Source: Yponomeuta sedellus
Taxonomy: Eukaryota; Arthropoda; Insecta; Lepidoptera; Yponomeutidae
NCBI GenBank assembly: GCA_934045075.1
Contig: OW203751.1
Location: 8,813,321 to 8,877,320 of the forward strand
Length of the DNA stretch: 64,000 bases
Direction of reading: 5' to 3'
In this document: one piece after another, positions 9,661-20,711 of the stretch
How positions within the stretch are numbered: position 1 is the stretch's first letter
Layout: each line of letters begins with the position of its first letter
Position numbers and translations under genes: made by a program
Notes under the pieces: model-generated
Told to the model about the DNA's origin: nothing
Seen by the model: the letters and a program-made list of their open reading frames with translations, nothing else
The model's database searches: none

Positions 9661-10570
9661 GATAACCGACTTGACAAATAAAATGGCTTTTACTACTATG
9701 TTAGGAGAAGAAGAAAAACATTTATCATAGAAACAGTGCACACGCCACACTAACAAAACAAACTTAAAACTTATTACTGTTTAATTTTTTTTTGTTTAAG
9801 AAATAAATTAATGTTAATTTTTTGTTTCATTACTAGTTTACTGTTATATGTTCTATTGTTGCAGCTACTAATAATTTAATCTATTGTTGCAGCTACTAAT
9901 AATTAATTTATTGTAAGCTTCTACACATCGATAACACATTTCATTAAGGCAAGTACGCGGGTGGAGAGAGCGCGGTATGGGGAACAACTGGCGCGACCGA
10001 CGCCACGCGGCAGGAATGCTGATTCAGACAAATGGATCATGTTGTGTCCCCACATCATTCCCCCTCCTTTTCCAAAATTTTATCAAAAATTTTCAAAATT
10101 CAAAAATCTAAACACAATATTTCAAATAGTTACAATCCAATTCTAAAAATGCTGATGCGCGCGGCAACGCAGTGCCCCAGCGCCTATCGCTAGCTGCAAC
10201 TTGACACCTACGATCAGCGCGTCCGCTTATCGCACGTATACAAGCGCTTGCTACTAGACTTTGCAAATATTTTGAATCTTATTACACTTTTACACTCTGC
10301 CTACTCCTCAAGGGATATAGGCGTGATTATATGTTTGAATTATTACACTGTTGAAACGAAATACCAGACTATTGCACGTGAACTTTAAAAAAATATCTAT
10401 GTCTAACCCATATTTTAAAATTATTACGTTTAAACTAAACGAAACCACTGCTTAATAGAGGGACACTAAACACAACACAACACTAATATGTAGGAACTCG
10501 TTCCGAAGTCGGGTGCGCTGTCGCTGCTACTGCTACGGCGCCCCTTTCTATTGACGAAATTACATCTCTC
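9661..10570. other. Intergenic DNA, possible decayed LTR
   Basis: AT-rich with no coding frame. The sequence GTTGTGTCCCCACA occurs near 10030 and again near 10573, about 540 bp apart, so a degraded solo LTR is possible, but no target duplication is seen. Confidence 0.3.
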
Positions 10571-10595
10571 ACCATTGTTGTGTCCCCACACTAGT

Positions 10596-10845
10596 TATAA
10601 ATATGGTCTCCATTCAAGACTTTTCGGCCCCATCGGCCATCAGTTCTGTGTGCTAATGCCCCGCCACATCATCATCAACTTACTTGATCATCAACTTGAT
10701 GATGATGTGCTCCTCATCGAATCCGATGACGAGTCGAATCATCTGGTCATCATCACAAAAGTCCTACCAACCCGGACGAGGGTTGGTAAGACTTTTGTGG
10801 CGGTGCGCTCGGATGTGACTCGCCCAGCTTGTTTTTAAGTGTTCG
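10596..10845. repeat. Imperfect foldback region
   Basis: Contains ATCATCAACTT/AAGTTGATGAT and CCTACCAACC/GGTTGGTA inverted pairs and an inverted copy of the segment at 225-300. A 19-base C run follows at about 11011-11029. Confidence 0.4.
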
Positions 10846-11136
10846 GTTACATTGGCCGCAGTGAAGCTCACCACGATCATTGTACGTGTAAGAGTATGTG
10901 GGCTTTGGACGGGTTTTTTGCTGCTGTCTGTTGGTGCAGACAACTCAACTTCAACTTACTAATCCTCTGTGCTATGTCCACGACTTTCGTTTGTCTTCGG
11001 ATCTTATCACCCCCCCCCCCCCCCCCCACATACAAATTTACAAATATAATTAATATAAACCTCGACCTTTCCTCCCTCTAATATCAATCCAGAATCGGTA
11101 CTCTGATGGTATGTGACTTTGTGATCAGATGTTATA

Positions 11137-11528
11137 AGGCCTGCGCAGACGAGGCACTTTTGTCCCTTCTGGACAAAAGTCCCTGAATCGTAAAGAAATG
11201 TCCTTACGAGTACTTGTCGCGGACTCAACGCCTATGGTGTGCAGTCATTAAATTTGTTCCCTGGAAATTGAGTGAAGCGTCTATGGAAGCAAATATTCTG
11301 AGATTACATTGTGTTGTAATTTACATGAAGTTGAAATAGAAAAGGCGTTTTAAAAGAGAACACCGAACTTTTATCCAGTTCGGTCTCTTGATGTCCTCGG
11401 TAACTTGAGGGACTTTTTTTACGGGCTACTTTAAGTCCTTCGTGTGCGTTATTCGATACAATTTATAAGAGATCTATATCGACAGTCAAAAAAGTACCTG
11501 GGGGATAGTCCCTTGTCTGCGCAGGCCT
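11137..11528. mobile_element. MITE with AGGCCTGCGCAGAC termini, copy 1
   Basis: The ends read AGGCCTGCGCAGACGAGG and, on the complement, AGGCCTGCGCAGACAAGG. A sister copy lies at 31841-32267. No ORF. Confidence 0.8.
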
Positions 11529-11548
11529 ACAAACGTACCTACTTAAAT

Positions 11549-11662
11549 TAAAAACTGTGCACGGATTTACTCGTTTAATTTTACACGGTACTTGCAAAAG
11601 TGCCGGAACGTCGAAAAATGTAAAATGAACGAGTAAATATCCGTGCAAATACAGTTTTTATT
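11549..11662. mobile_element. Small foldback element
   Basis: The 40-bp arms TTAAAAACTGTGCACGGATT and onward versus their complement ending at 11662, with small gaps, surround a roughly 35-nt centre. Confidence 0.7.
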
Positions 11663-11934
11663 AAGTCTAGTGCTCGTGTTAACCTTAGAAAATACTGTAC
11701 TTAAATTATTGAATCAACCCAACATTTTATTAAAATTAATGAATGACGATGACGCAAAAATGGGATTTCACGATCGTATCAAGTGGTCTCATCCTACCCC
11801 TCCAAGATACAGGCGTGAGTTTATGAATATTGATATAAAACAAAGTCATTATATGACAGGATTCGAATCCAGGACCGAGCACAACGGAGCTGATACTCAC
11901 CGTTGCCTTTACAAAAGCATGTAGTATCAACCCT

Positions 11935-12290
11935 ATAAATCCCCACTACTGGGGCACGGGTCTCTTCCTGCATCGCAGAAAGATTAGGCCATACTCTACC
12001 ACGGGGGCCAAGTCCGTGTTGGTCGAGGATTGTAAGACAGTTGCTGGCCTTACTGTCAAAAGATATCAAGCCGCCCGTAAGGCCTCTAACGTGTCTTAAC
12101 GACTGCCATTACATGACAGCCGGCACCAACGGCTTAGCGTGCCTTGCGAAGCACGGAAGCGCTCGGAAAAAATACCCCTAGCGGTAGTCACGGGATGGTC
12201 TCCCACCCAGCACCTGACCGCGCCTGTTGTTGCTTAACCCTAGTGATTGATTCCAAACACTCGGCTCCACTAGGCCACAAGCGCTTCTAT
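11935..12290 (-). repeat. 5S-derived SINE, near full length
   Basis: The complete head, body and tail order is visible on the minus strand. Upstream 11828-11890 is a box B-containing tRNA-like fragment. Confidence 0.75.
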
Positions 12291-13490
12291 AAACATTTTA
12301 AGATAATATGAAGACCCCGGGGAAAAAGACAAACTAGTCAAGCAACAAACATTTGGAGATATTGCATTTTGAAAGTTTGACTTATGCCACTTTTTCCCTG
12401 TGTGCGATTTTTTAAGCGTCAATAACTCCGAGAGTAATTTGTTTTTTACCTTGTTCGGTTTATTATCTTAGAGTAACGGAAATTCCCTACAAAACGGCAT
12501 TCACAGATTAGTTTCGAAAAAAAGTAACAAGTTCGTGTTGTTCCCTGGAGTAGAAAAGCGTGTTGTTAAAATGTACAATGCTAATTCGAGTAAATTAATA
12601 AACTATTTAACTTAACAATTGAAGTCACGCTTATTAAAACAAATGACGTATATTTTATACGGCACAACACAACTTCTTCAGTAAATACGGATACAGTGAT
12701 TGTTCTAGTACAGCCATACATACTCAAAGTGTGTTCCGCGGGACCCTAATAGGGTTCCACGATACCTCTGTAGGAGTGAAATGAAATGAAAAAACTTTAT
12801 TGTAAAACGGTTACAATATATGGTTACTGGCTCCCAAACTAGGATTCCCTGAGCTATGGATAGCCAGGCTTCTTCCAAAATATATAAGAATATAGGTAGC
12901 GTCTTACTATAATAACTACTTACAAATTAAAAGTGGATATACCTGTGTTGCAGTACAGGAAACAACACAAATAGCAATCAGCTTATTCACTCCGAACACG
13001 ATTTAGTCTTTGGTGTGAACAATCCAATGTAATAGATACTTAACAAACACTGAGCGATTCTATCTATTGGAAGTCGTACATTCAGGTTGGGAACAAAAAT
13101 CTGTTTAGCCAAACGATGCCAAACAGAGACCGACTGGTCTCCTGCTTAATTCAGTAATTAAAGTGCGGCCGGAGATCACCACGAGAATTTCCAAAGAATT
13201 TCGAAAAAAAAAAATTCAAACACCTCGCACTAAATAAGTAATAAGTAAAGTAGGCTCTGTTTCACAATTTGAATCCGACTCTAGGGCTTTGGCACTTGGA
13301 ATTCTACGTAAAAAGTCGAGCGACAGCCAAAATCTGTATTCTGAACGCCATGCTAGATTGAATTCGAATGAGAAAATGAATGTCTAATGACTCTGTCGAG
13401 TTGTCTTATCTTATTTTTATGCGACAAATGTCTAAACTTCCGAGTATTTTGCGTCTACAATTTCAATTCGCATGGGCGAGAATCGGCTCC
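12291..13490. other. Intergenic DNA, no gene seen
   Basis: AT-rich. A short AATGAAAAAACTTTATTG block near 12785 looks like the 3' end of a non-LTR element on the minus strand. 13260-13490 recurs inverted at about 21400-21600. Confidence 0.5.
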
Positions 13491-13492
13491 CT

Positions 13493-13579
13493 GGGCTGCC
13501 GTTTGTTCTAAATTTGAAGCCATAAACGAACACACGTGTTTTAGGAAAATTTATTTAAATTTAGAACAAACGGCAGCCC
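13493..13579. repeat. Perfect 23-bp inverted repeat
   Basis: GGGCTGCCGTTTGTTCTAAA and onward (13493-13515) is matched exactly by its complement at 13557-13579, with a 41-nt spacer. Confidence 0.85.
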
Positions 13580-13659
13580 TGGTTGTGGATAGCTTACGAG
13601 TATCTGGAACTTTATTTGAACATTGTGAAACAGGGGCTAAGTAAACTAATAAATAGTAA

Positions 13660-13795
13660 CTGCTACACCCGGCGGGCGTGCATGCAACGACTTATGAACG
13701 TTGACGAAGCGAAGGTGATCTGTCAGGACTGTGGCAAGTGGCAGTCCCTGGTCTCTGCCTACCCCTCTGGGATACAGGCGTGAGGTTATGTATGT
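13660..13795 (+). repeat. Non-LTR pol C-terminal end (family K)
   Basis: Encodes RLMNVDEAKVICQDCGKWQS then YPSGIQA-stop. The same peptide and stop recur at 23620 and 56401, so this is the conserved 3' end of a retrotransposon frame with a (TATG)n tail. Confidence 0.6.
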
Positions 13796-14086
13796 TACAT
13801 TGTAGTTTTATTATGCTTATTTATAAAGAATACATTTTTTAAAACAATTGTTTTATCAATTGGGAACCGTGAAGTATTTCGCTTTCCAAAGGGGTTCCGT
13901 TAGCAAAAAAGTTTGAGAACCGCTGTTCTGGTAGGTTTGACGTAGGGACAGTTTCTATAAGGTTTGACGTAGGGAATGCAATCACGGGATACCGCTGCGT
14001 CAAGGTGTCTTTTATGTGCTTTAAGCATGATTTTGTAAGTAACTCTTCTTTGACAGCGTTAGTCCACCATCACGTCCGGGGGTACC

Positions 14087-14237
14087 TTCACTCACACTAG
14101 ATGGGTGAAGGGACCACTTCGACGTTGCATTGCCTGGGACATTGTTTTTTTAGACGGAGTAGACTTGCCCAGCACCTATACCATACTGACAGATTAGTCG
14201 GCCTAGCCCACGGGAAAGACTAGTCAAAACATGCGGA
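14087..14237 (-). repeat. T3 SINE tail fragment
   Basis: Only the distal half of the T3 family is present (CTCACACTAGATGGGTGAAG to CCCACGGGAAAGACTAGTC). Confidence 0.65.
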
Positions 14238-14346
14238 TTGTGTATGGAATCAGGCGTTCCTCGCGTTCGCGTTAAGCTGGGGTCCCACGGTCCGCTATTC
14301 TACGGATCAGCCACGCCACGCACAGCCGACGTCCGTGCGTCGCCGT

Positions 14347-14406
14347 CGCACGGACGGCGACGCACGGACGGCGACGCACGGACGGCGACGCACGGACGGC
14401 GACGCA
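14347..14406. repeat. GC-rich 14-bp minisatellite
   Basis: About four copies of GCGACGCACGGACG, preceded by an inverted unit. Base composition is far from the AT-rich surroundings. Confidence 0.85.
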
Positions 14407-15053
14407 CCGCAGGCAGGGCCGTTCCAACGGTGCGTGTCGGTCTGTGTAGATCTTTTCAGGCTTCATTTCAAAATGCAAAGTGAAAGAGAACGTATCGTCG
14501 CTGCAGCTTAGACTTGGGCAAAGTGTGTCCTTAGAGGGAGTTGTTATATCTCATATCTTTGCTCACCGAGACACACTATATCTCTATCATATCTCGTTCA
14601 CCACTTGTGTCCTAGCTCATACGATGTCCAATCAACTAAGTGCGTGTGGAAACAAGAGACACAAGTGGTGAGTCAGTCTAGTCTACCTATTCCCTACTTT
14701 ATCCAGATCACATGTATTTTTTTCGTGTACTTTCTCTCATCGCTCGTTGGTTACGACGAGAAATGCCGCCGAATGTAACCGATGTCAGACAATGTTGATC
14801 TCGCTCTCGCGCATTGTGTGTGAGCTGGATAAAGTAGCAGGAGATGACTACCGTACTGAGTTGAGAGTATGTGTGAGGGAGCCAGATATAGTTGACATCT
14901 CTGGGATATGAATGGGACACACTTGACGGAGAGGGAGTTGTGTGTCCACTCATGTCTGGCTCTTGAGTTACTCAAGGCTACTGCAGCTGCCACTGTGATT
15001 ATATTAAATGCGAATATTACCAATAAGCGATTGCGTAAAATTAAAAAGAAACC

Positions 15054-15149
15054 TCTCTGGTGGATGTTTGGCGCCGCAGAATTCCACAATGTTGGTTCAT
15101 TTTGATATAGATTCAAAAACTCAAAAATAAGTTCATTCGTCCACCTCAT
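15054..15149 (-). pseudogene. Truncated MADF-domain fragment
   Basis: The minus strand from ATG 15149 reads MRWTNELIFEFLNLYQNEPT then LWN, the first helix and P-x-LW motif of a MADF (Myb/SANT-like) DNA-binding domain. After about 32 residues the similarity stops. MADF proteins occur both as host factors and with PIF/Harbinger transposons. The rest of 14410-15370 shows no other gene. Confidence 0.5.
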
Positions 15150-15671
15150 TTTTTCCGCAAGCACATGCACTTGCACGATACGACTATCTATCAGTAAATG
15201 AACGAGTTCTTAAACGAATTCTGACCTGCCGTCTGTGCGGACGCCGATGCGTTCGGACCATCGCAGACGTACACGCACCGCACTTGCCCGCACCTTCGAA
15301 GTTACCGACGCGCGATGGATACGGCGCATGGGCCGTCTGGGCCGTCCCTTACCAGCCCTTCTAGTCATATTCGCAATTTTTATTTTTTTATTTTTATTTA
15401 TTAAGGAAAACAAACAGTAGTACAATAACACTTTAACATAATGCTTAATTATTTAAGGTATTAAATAATTGTACCACCAGCACCGTTAACCACAGTTTAA
15501 ATATTTTGAAAAAACAAAACAGGGAATTTAATATTGTATTCTTGTGCCTTTTGAACATTGCTTTAAACCGTGCATGCTTTGCGTTATAGCCGGAATTCTA
15601 AACACGAAAAGAAAAACAATATCACTTTTGGGGATAACAACATAAAGATACTGATGAACATTTGCGAAAAA

Positions 15672-18620
15672 CTACAGTTCCATTTCAAAACATTCCATGG
15701 CCAGAGCACGGAATGTGGGGAGTGATAAAGAAAATATATCTAAATTATTTAAGTAGGTATTGTAAGACTTAACTATTCTGTTCAAGGGGGCCCTTTCACC
15801 CGCGTTCGTTCTGCAAGGATCCGTCATAAATAAGTAGTGGGGATACGATTCTTGTATTCTCTTTGATTTACTGGGTATTTTGAAGAAAATTTGATTAACC
15901 AACTTGCTGCAGTCAAAAGCATTATGGCATAACTTGTAAAGAAAAATTTCATCAAGAAGAATTCTTCTGTTTTTTAATGAGTTCATAGAAAATTTTGACA
16001 GGCATTTGACATAAGAACATTTGGAACGGCAACATTTAAAATTTACGGAGCGTAAAAACTTGCGCTGTACAGACTCAATTTGATCAGAATATTTATCGTA
16101 ATATGGGTTCCAAATTATAGAAGCATATTCTAACTGTGACCTAATTAGTGAGCAATAGAGATGAATAAATGTGGATGGCCGTCTGAAGTGAGTACATGTG
16201 CGCATGATAAAACCATACATCTGAAAAGCTTTGTTGGTGATGTTATTAATGTGAGTATCTAAGTGTAATTTAGAGTCCAGTAAAATGCCTAAATCTTTGA
16301 TTTTAGCAACTGAATCTAAAGGTGTGCCTAAGAGAGTGTATGTGTGATGAATAAGATTTGTCTTTTTCGAGAAAGTTATTGATTTGCATTTAGTCAAGCT
16401 TAACTTCAATTTATTAGAAACGCAGTATGACGAAAAACGGTCAAGATCCTGTTGCAAGTCATTACAGTCGTCAACCGATGTAATTGTTTTATAAACTTTG
16501 AGATCATCGGCATATAAGAGAAATTTGCTATGTTTGAAACAAATAGAAATGTCATTTAAAAACAGAATAAAAAGGAGCGGACCAAGAATAGATCCTTGCG
16601 GAACTCCTGACGTTACACAACTAGAAGCGGAGGCAAATCCGTTAATAACGACCTTTTGAGTTCTATTAGTTACGTAAGACTGAAACCAGCGCAGCAAATT
16701 TCCGCGAATTCCATTAAAGGCTATCTTTTGAAGAAGCAACAAATGATCCACCTTGTCAAATGCTTTGCAAAAGTCCGTATACACTGAGTCTACTTGAATC
16801 CGCCTGTCCATAGATTGAAAAAGGAAATTTGTGAATAGCATTAAATTTGTAACGGTGGATCTCTGTTTGACAAAGCCATGTTGCTCTGGAATTATAATCG
16901 TGTGCAGGCTGGGGTAAATGGCATTGTGAACCAATCTTTCAAATACTTTACAGAGAGTTGAAAGGAGCGAAATTGGTCGATAATGCTCAACGTTGTTGAC
17001 ACTACCACTTTTATGCACTGGGGTGATATTTGCTGCCTTCCAAACTCTTGGAACGATTCCCTCTGATAAACACTTATTATAAATTACAAAAAGAGGACTA
17101 TAAATTGTGTCTGCTGTGTGTTTGAGGAAAAATGGAGGTATACCATCGGGGCCAGAACCCTTCGCAATGTCAAGGGTCTTTAAGACCTTTATGACTGAAT
17201 CCTGTGTGAGTGTGACATCTGATAAATGAACAATTGAGGAGTCTGCAGGTATTGTCTCAGGGTTAAAACTATTAATATTGGAGGGTTCATAGACTGAGCT
17301 AAAAAAATCGGAGAACAGATTACACACTCCTTCGGGCTCCGACGATTTTTTGTCCTTGAAAACTACTGAACGAGGAACACCGGTTTTACTCCTCTTAGTT
17401 TGTATATAAGACCAAAAAATTTTTACATCTTGTTTTAATCCATCCTCTATTGAGTTTATATAGTGAGTAAAACATTCCTTACTAAGTCTCTTGAACCTGT
17501 CTCTAAAAATAGTAAACAACTCATAATCACTAATATTTTTGTATTTTTTCCATTTAATCCAATATTTATTTTTGTTTTTAAAAATATGTATAAGTGGGCG
17601 CGTAAACCAAACTGGGAAGTCCGAATTTGTGTGTGGCCTACATGGTACGTGGTTTTTTATAATAATATATATATTTTCATAGAATGTATCTAACGCTGAC
17701 TCAGCGGAAAGATCGCTGAGTAGTGCTAACCAGTCGATATTACGAATGTCCTTATTAATAAATTCATATTTAGCCTCAGTAAATCTGTATTTAGGAGTGG
17801 ACTTCTGGGGTAAACGATCATAGTTTGTCTCGAAACGAACATTAAAAAGTACAGGGGGATGGTGTATGTCAGGCGGTACAAGCGGATACAGAGATGGCTC
17901 ACACACACATTCACTATTGTTTGTTATAAAGTAGTCAAGAATGCGATCGTTATTATTCTTTACATAATTAAATTGGTTAGATTGAGTTATACACAAGAAT
18001 TGGCATATATATTTATCGGTCAAATTACTACTATCCAATAGTAACGGCCTGCAAACAAATCCATTATTGGTCCAGTCTAGTGTAGGTACATTGAAATCGC
18101 CCAGTAAGTAAAATTGATCTATGTCGTCAGACATCACCTCAGTTTCGATGGAGCTCAATAGTAAATTATACGTTTGAAAAGATTGTCCGGGTGGAACATA
18201 CATCGCTGCAATAATATGGCTTTTAGAATTTTTAGAAGAGGAAGAAAGCTTGAGTAAAACGTAATCCACGATAGGTGGCATCTTCAATTGCGAGAAAGCG
18301 TCGCCTTCGCCGGTGCCGGCAGCCGAGTCCGCCGGAACGGGAGCAGGGCTCAGCCAGCAGCGGGCTACATTTACCCCGCGCCTCACGGCGACTAGGACCC
18401 CGCCTCCGTCCGACCGGCCGCTAGCCAACCGGTCCCGATCACACCTATGTACATTATAGCGAGAATCTATGAATTCATTATCACCTATGGAAGGTATTAG
18501 CCACGTCTCTGTGAGGACAATAATATCGTAACACTCAGAAAGAATATTTGTGTACAGTGTATGAAGCTTTGTTCTTAAGCCGCGGCAGTTCTGATAATAA
18601 AACGTTAATTCTTTATCCAT
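15672..18620 (-). CDS. Non-LTR ORF2: endonuclease and reverse transcriptase
   Basis: From ATG at 18620 it encodes 982 residues beginning MDKELTFYYQNCRGLRTK. An apurinic-type endonuclease domain comes first (QNCRGL, LTETWL, LLGDFNVP, ILDYFIT, HHPPVLF), then the reverse transcriptase (YRPISLLSTLCKVFERL, YTDFCKAFDKVDH, GVPQGSILGPLLF and the catalytic YADD). There is no RNase H. The upstream in-frame ATG at 18677 would add 19 residues, but the start at 18620 overlaps the stop of the preceding frame and begins where the endonuclease fold begins. It should nick the target and prime cDNA synthesis there. Confidence 0.9.
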   Translation of the reverse strand: MDKELTFYYQNCRGLRTKLHTLYTNILSECYDIIVLTETWLIPSIGDNEFIDSRYNVHRCDRDRLASGRSDGGGVLVAVRRGVNVARCWLSPAPVPADSAAGTGEGDAFSQLKMPPIVDYVLLKLSSSSKNSKSHIIAAMYVPPGQSFQTYNLLLSSIETEVMSDDIDQFYLLGDFNVPTLDWTNNGFVCRPLLLDSSNLTDKYICQFLCITQSNQFNYVKNNNDRILDYFITNNSECVCEPSLYPLVPPDIHHPPVLFNVRFETNYDRLPQKSTPKYRFTEAKYEFINKDIRNIDWLALLSDLSAESALDTFYENIYIIIKNHVPCRPHTNSDFPVWFTRPLIHIFKNKNKYWIKWKKYKNISDYELFTIFRDRFKRLSKECFTHYINSIEDGLKQDVKIFWSYIQTKRSKTGVPRSVVFKDKKSSEPEGVCNLFSDFFSSVYEPSNINSFNPETIPADSSIVHLSDVTLTQDSVIKVLKTLDIAKGSGPDGIPPFFLKHTADTIYSPLFVIYNKCLSEGIVPRVWKAANITPVHKSGSVNNVEHYRPISLLSTLCKVFERLVHNAIYPSLHTIIIPEQHGFVKQRSTVTNLMLFTNFLFQSMDRRIQVDSVYTDFCKAFDKVDHLLLLQKIAFNGIRGNLLRWFQSYVTNRTQKVVINGFASASSCVTSGVPQGSILGPLLFILFLNDISICFKHSKFLLYADDLKVYKTITSVDDCNDLQQDLDRFSSYCVSNKLKLSLTKCKSITFSKKTNLIHHTYTLLGTPLDSVAKIKDLGILLDSKLHLDTHINNITNKAFQMYGFIMRTCTHFRRPSTFIHLYCSLIRSQLEYASIIWNPYYDKYSDQIESVQRKFLRSVNFKCCRSKCSYVKCLSKFSMNSLKNRRILLDEIFLYKLCHNAFDCSKLVNQIFFKIPSKSKRIQESYPHYLFMTDPCRTNAGERAPLNRIVKSYNTYLNNLDIFSLSLPTFRALAMECFEMEL

Positions 18621-19137
18621 TACAATTTGTTGAAAGTTTAATTTCGTCATAAGAAAGTGACAAGCAAAACAAGTCACTGTGGGTAGAATGTGAATTAAGA
18701 GCGTAGAATATTATATTGTATCTCTTCAACATTATTGCAGCATTGGTTTTATAAGAAATAAGACGGAATTCACAATAAGCATGAAGTAAGTAATCGGGAG
18801 CAATGTGGGTTCTTAGAAAAGATGTTGCAGCATTATTAATTCTCTTCAAATAGCTTTGGAAAAAATGCACTGAGAGGTTGAAAGTACAGAAGGCACACTC
18901 CAAGTTCAACAGATGGGATGATGAGATGCACGGTTTGAGCAAGTTATTTAAAATTATTTGTGGCACTGAGTTGATAAGAGCACATAGCAATATGTATGAA
19001 TACACTAAGCAAGATTTCGCAAGCAGATTAAGAGTTACGAAGACAATGATAGACACAAACTTGTTCTTGAAAGCGCGAATTAACTTCGTGAGCATCCTAC
19101 TCCGCACCGACGATTTTAATTTTGGAGACGTCATCAA
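18613..19137 (-). CDS. Bridging open frame between ORF1 and ORF2, unknown
   Basis: A 174-codon frame starting 41 nt inside the end of ORF1 and ending with the overlap ATGGATAA at the ORF2 start. The product is Leu/Ser/Asn-rich with a hydrophobic stretch (VSIIVFVTLNLLAKSCLVYS). I recognise no domain. It could be a chance open spacer, but it fills the whole gap and links both frames. Confidence 0.35.
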   Translation of the reverse strand: MMTSPKLKSSVRSRMLTKLIRAFKNKFVSIIVFVTLNLLAKSCLVYSYILLCALINSVPQIILNNLLKPCISSSHLLNLECAFCTFNLSVHFFQSYLKRINNAATSFLRTHIAPDYLLHAYCEFRLISYKTNAAIMLKRYNIIFYALNSHSTHSDLFCLSLSYDEIKLSTNCNG

Positions 19138-20038
19138 TCGAGCGAACAGGGAAAGCAGGCGTTGTGTCTGATTGTCGCACGAGAACAGTGCCGTGTTTTG
19201 TCCAGATGTATTTGTACTGGTTAGCTCGCACAGCTTGACGTGCCGCTCGAAAAATCTCTTTATTGTGCAGCGTCAGATGCTCGTTCATGTAGATCTTTCT
19301 ACTCTGACCCGGAATGTGAAGCTCCTCCGAAGTAACACCTTTTGCCAGACGGTAAGCGGCGAGCACGTTATCGCGAGCAATCTGCGAGTTAAACTTTACT
19401 ATCACGTTCTTTGGATGCGCACTCTTGGCATTGGCGTGTGGGACACGGTGGACTGATACTATTGTACTCGCAGGTATCGGGTGCTTGATGACTTCCCCAA
19501 TGTGCTGAACAGTTTCCGATAGTTGCTCTCCACGTTTTTCCGGCAGATTGCCAATTTCAATGTTGCATTGGCGAGCCCTTTGCTCCATAGTCTCTATTTT
19601 GGCATGGAGTTCCATGATTAACTTATCATTTTGCTCATATTTCTGCAGCTTAGCCTCCATTGTCTTAACATTAGACTGCACAGATGATATTTCTTTACGA
19701 AGAGCCTCGTAGTTATCACTCATAAATTGGACAGACGCTTTCAAATCACCAAACTCCTTCAGCATGATTGCCATCTTTTCGTCATGCCTAGTTAACATCA
19801 TCAGTACCTTTTCCTCGAACTGTTTAAATTCACTTTTATTTGTGACTTCATCGTTAAGCCGATTTCTGGTTGTGACGAAATTCGGAGGGGATAACAGATC
19901 CAGTGAGTTGTTGGCTGAAGCATCTGTAGCATGGTGTAAAGAGGAAAGATCGTTTGCCTGACGATCCGATGACCCACTGACGTTCTCAGGCGTTGCACTA
20001 CGTTCACCAGCACAAAAAGTTACGTTCATGTTGATCAC
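19097..20038 (-). CDS. Non-LTR ORF1: coiled-coil nucleic-acid-binding protein
   Basis: 313 residues. The first 60 are Ser/Asn-rich, about 65-155 form a heptad-rich coiled coil, and the C-terminal half (RQCNIEIGNLPE, HPKNVIVKF, YMNEHLTLHNKEIF, YKYIWTKHGTVLVR) matches the FP25K-like domain common in insect non-LTR ORF1 proteins. No zinc knuckle is visible. It probably packages the element RNA. Confidence 0.8.
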   Translation of the reverse strand: MINMNVTFCAGERSATPENVSGSSDRQANDLSSLHHATDASANNSLDLLSPPNFVTTRNRLNDEVTNKSEFKQFEEKVLMMLTRHDEKMAIMLKEFGDLKASVQFMSDNYEALRKEISSVQSNVKTMEAKLQKYEQNDKLIMELHAKIETMEQRARQCNIEIGNLPEKRGEQLSETVQHIGEVIKHPIPASTIVSVHRVPHANAKSAHPKNVIVKFNSQIARDNVLAAYRLAKGVTSEELHIPGQSRKIYMNEHLTLHNKEIFRAARQAVRANQYKYIWTKHGTVLVRQSDTTPAFPVRSIDDVSKIKIVGAE

Positions 20039-20337
20039 TCGCGTGGGACTTCTGTTTTGTTATGCGATTGATGACGCGTTCGACAGCTCAGCGCAGTGTG
20101 CGTGTGTAGATAAGAACGGCGTACAGTAGTACGGTGACGAGAGCGCACGGCACGACCACGACCGGTTTGCAGCGACGCGAACAGCGGAATGTGATATGTA
20201 TTTGTTTCGTCAATCTTTCTTCCTTCATCCTCTCCACATGCACGCATAAAAAGGACATAAAATTCGAGGAGTTTACATGTACCGTCCGCATTATTTTGAT
20301 ACTTTAAATAATACGAAGACACGTTAAATAATACGTA

Positions 20338-20455
20338 GTCATCTTGATGCTGGATGCGGCAAGCTGAAGACAGGGCGCTATGGCCCTCATTAAGAGAGGG
20401 CTATGTCTAGCAGTGGACTAACATATAGCCTGAAAAGAGGAAGAAAAATACGAAG
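20338..20455 (+). repeat. RTE-type 3' tail fragment
   Basis: GATGCTGGATGCGGCAAGCT to GGGCTATGTCTAGCAGTGGAC and TAGCCTGAAAAGAGG, the conserved end of an RTE-clade pol frame and its UTR. Confidence 0.65.
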
Positions 20456-20711
20456 TGTTTATGACATTTCATTCTGAAATTCAGCTAAAGCCGCAACTAC
20501 GAGAAACGACTTACGACAAAGAATAAAATTAGCGTTGCACGAGCATGCAATTGTATTATTTATAAACTAATTACCATTGTCAAGGAACCAGAATGCACTT
20601 ATTTTATTTAATAAACATTTTGCGTACGTAAATATTTACATTATTATTTTAATTACAAATCAATTCGGTCGTTGACACAAAACTTTGGCCTTTCCGCCTA
20701 CGTGATGATAT

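Larger units (their letters stand above)
15380..20335 (-). mobile_element. Long non-LTR (Jockey/CR1-like) retrotransposon
   Basis: Order on the minus strand: 5' leader (to about 20335), ORF1 20038-19097, a bridging frame 19137-18613, ORF2 18620-15672, then a 3' UTR ending in an A-rich tail at about 15385. ORF1 and ORF2 are open throughout. TAGTCAT occurs on both sides (15362 and 20336) and may be the target duplication. A 5'-truncated near-identical copy sits at 30187-30616. Confidence 0.88.

Noticed and set aside
14751..15176. 141-residue minus-strand frame as a gene
   Set aside because: Only the first 40 or so residues look protein-like (MADF start); the rest is low-similarity sequence, so I kept only the fragment.
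18677..18677. Upstream ATG as the ORF2 start
   Set aside because: It would add 19 residues unlike the family; the ATG at 18620 coincides with the overlapping stop and the start of the endonuclease fold.
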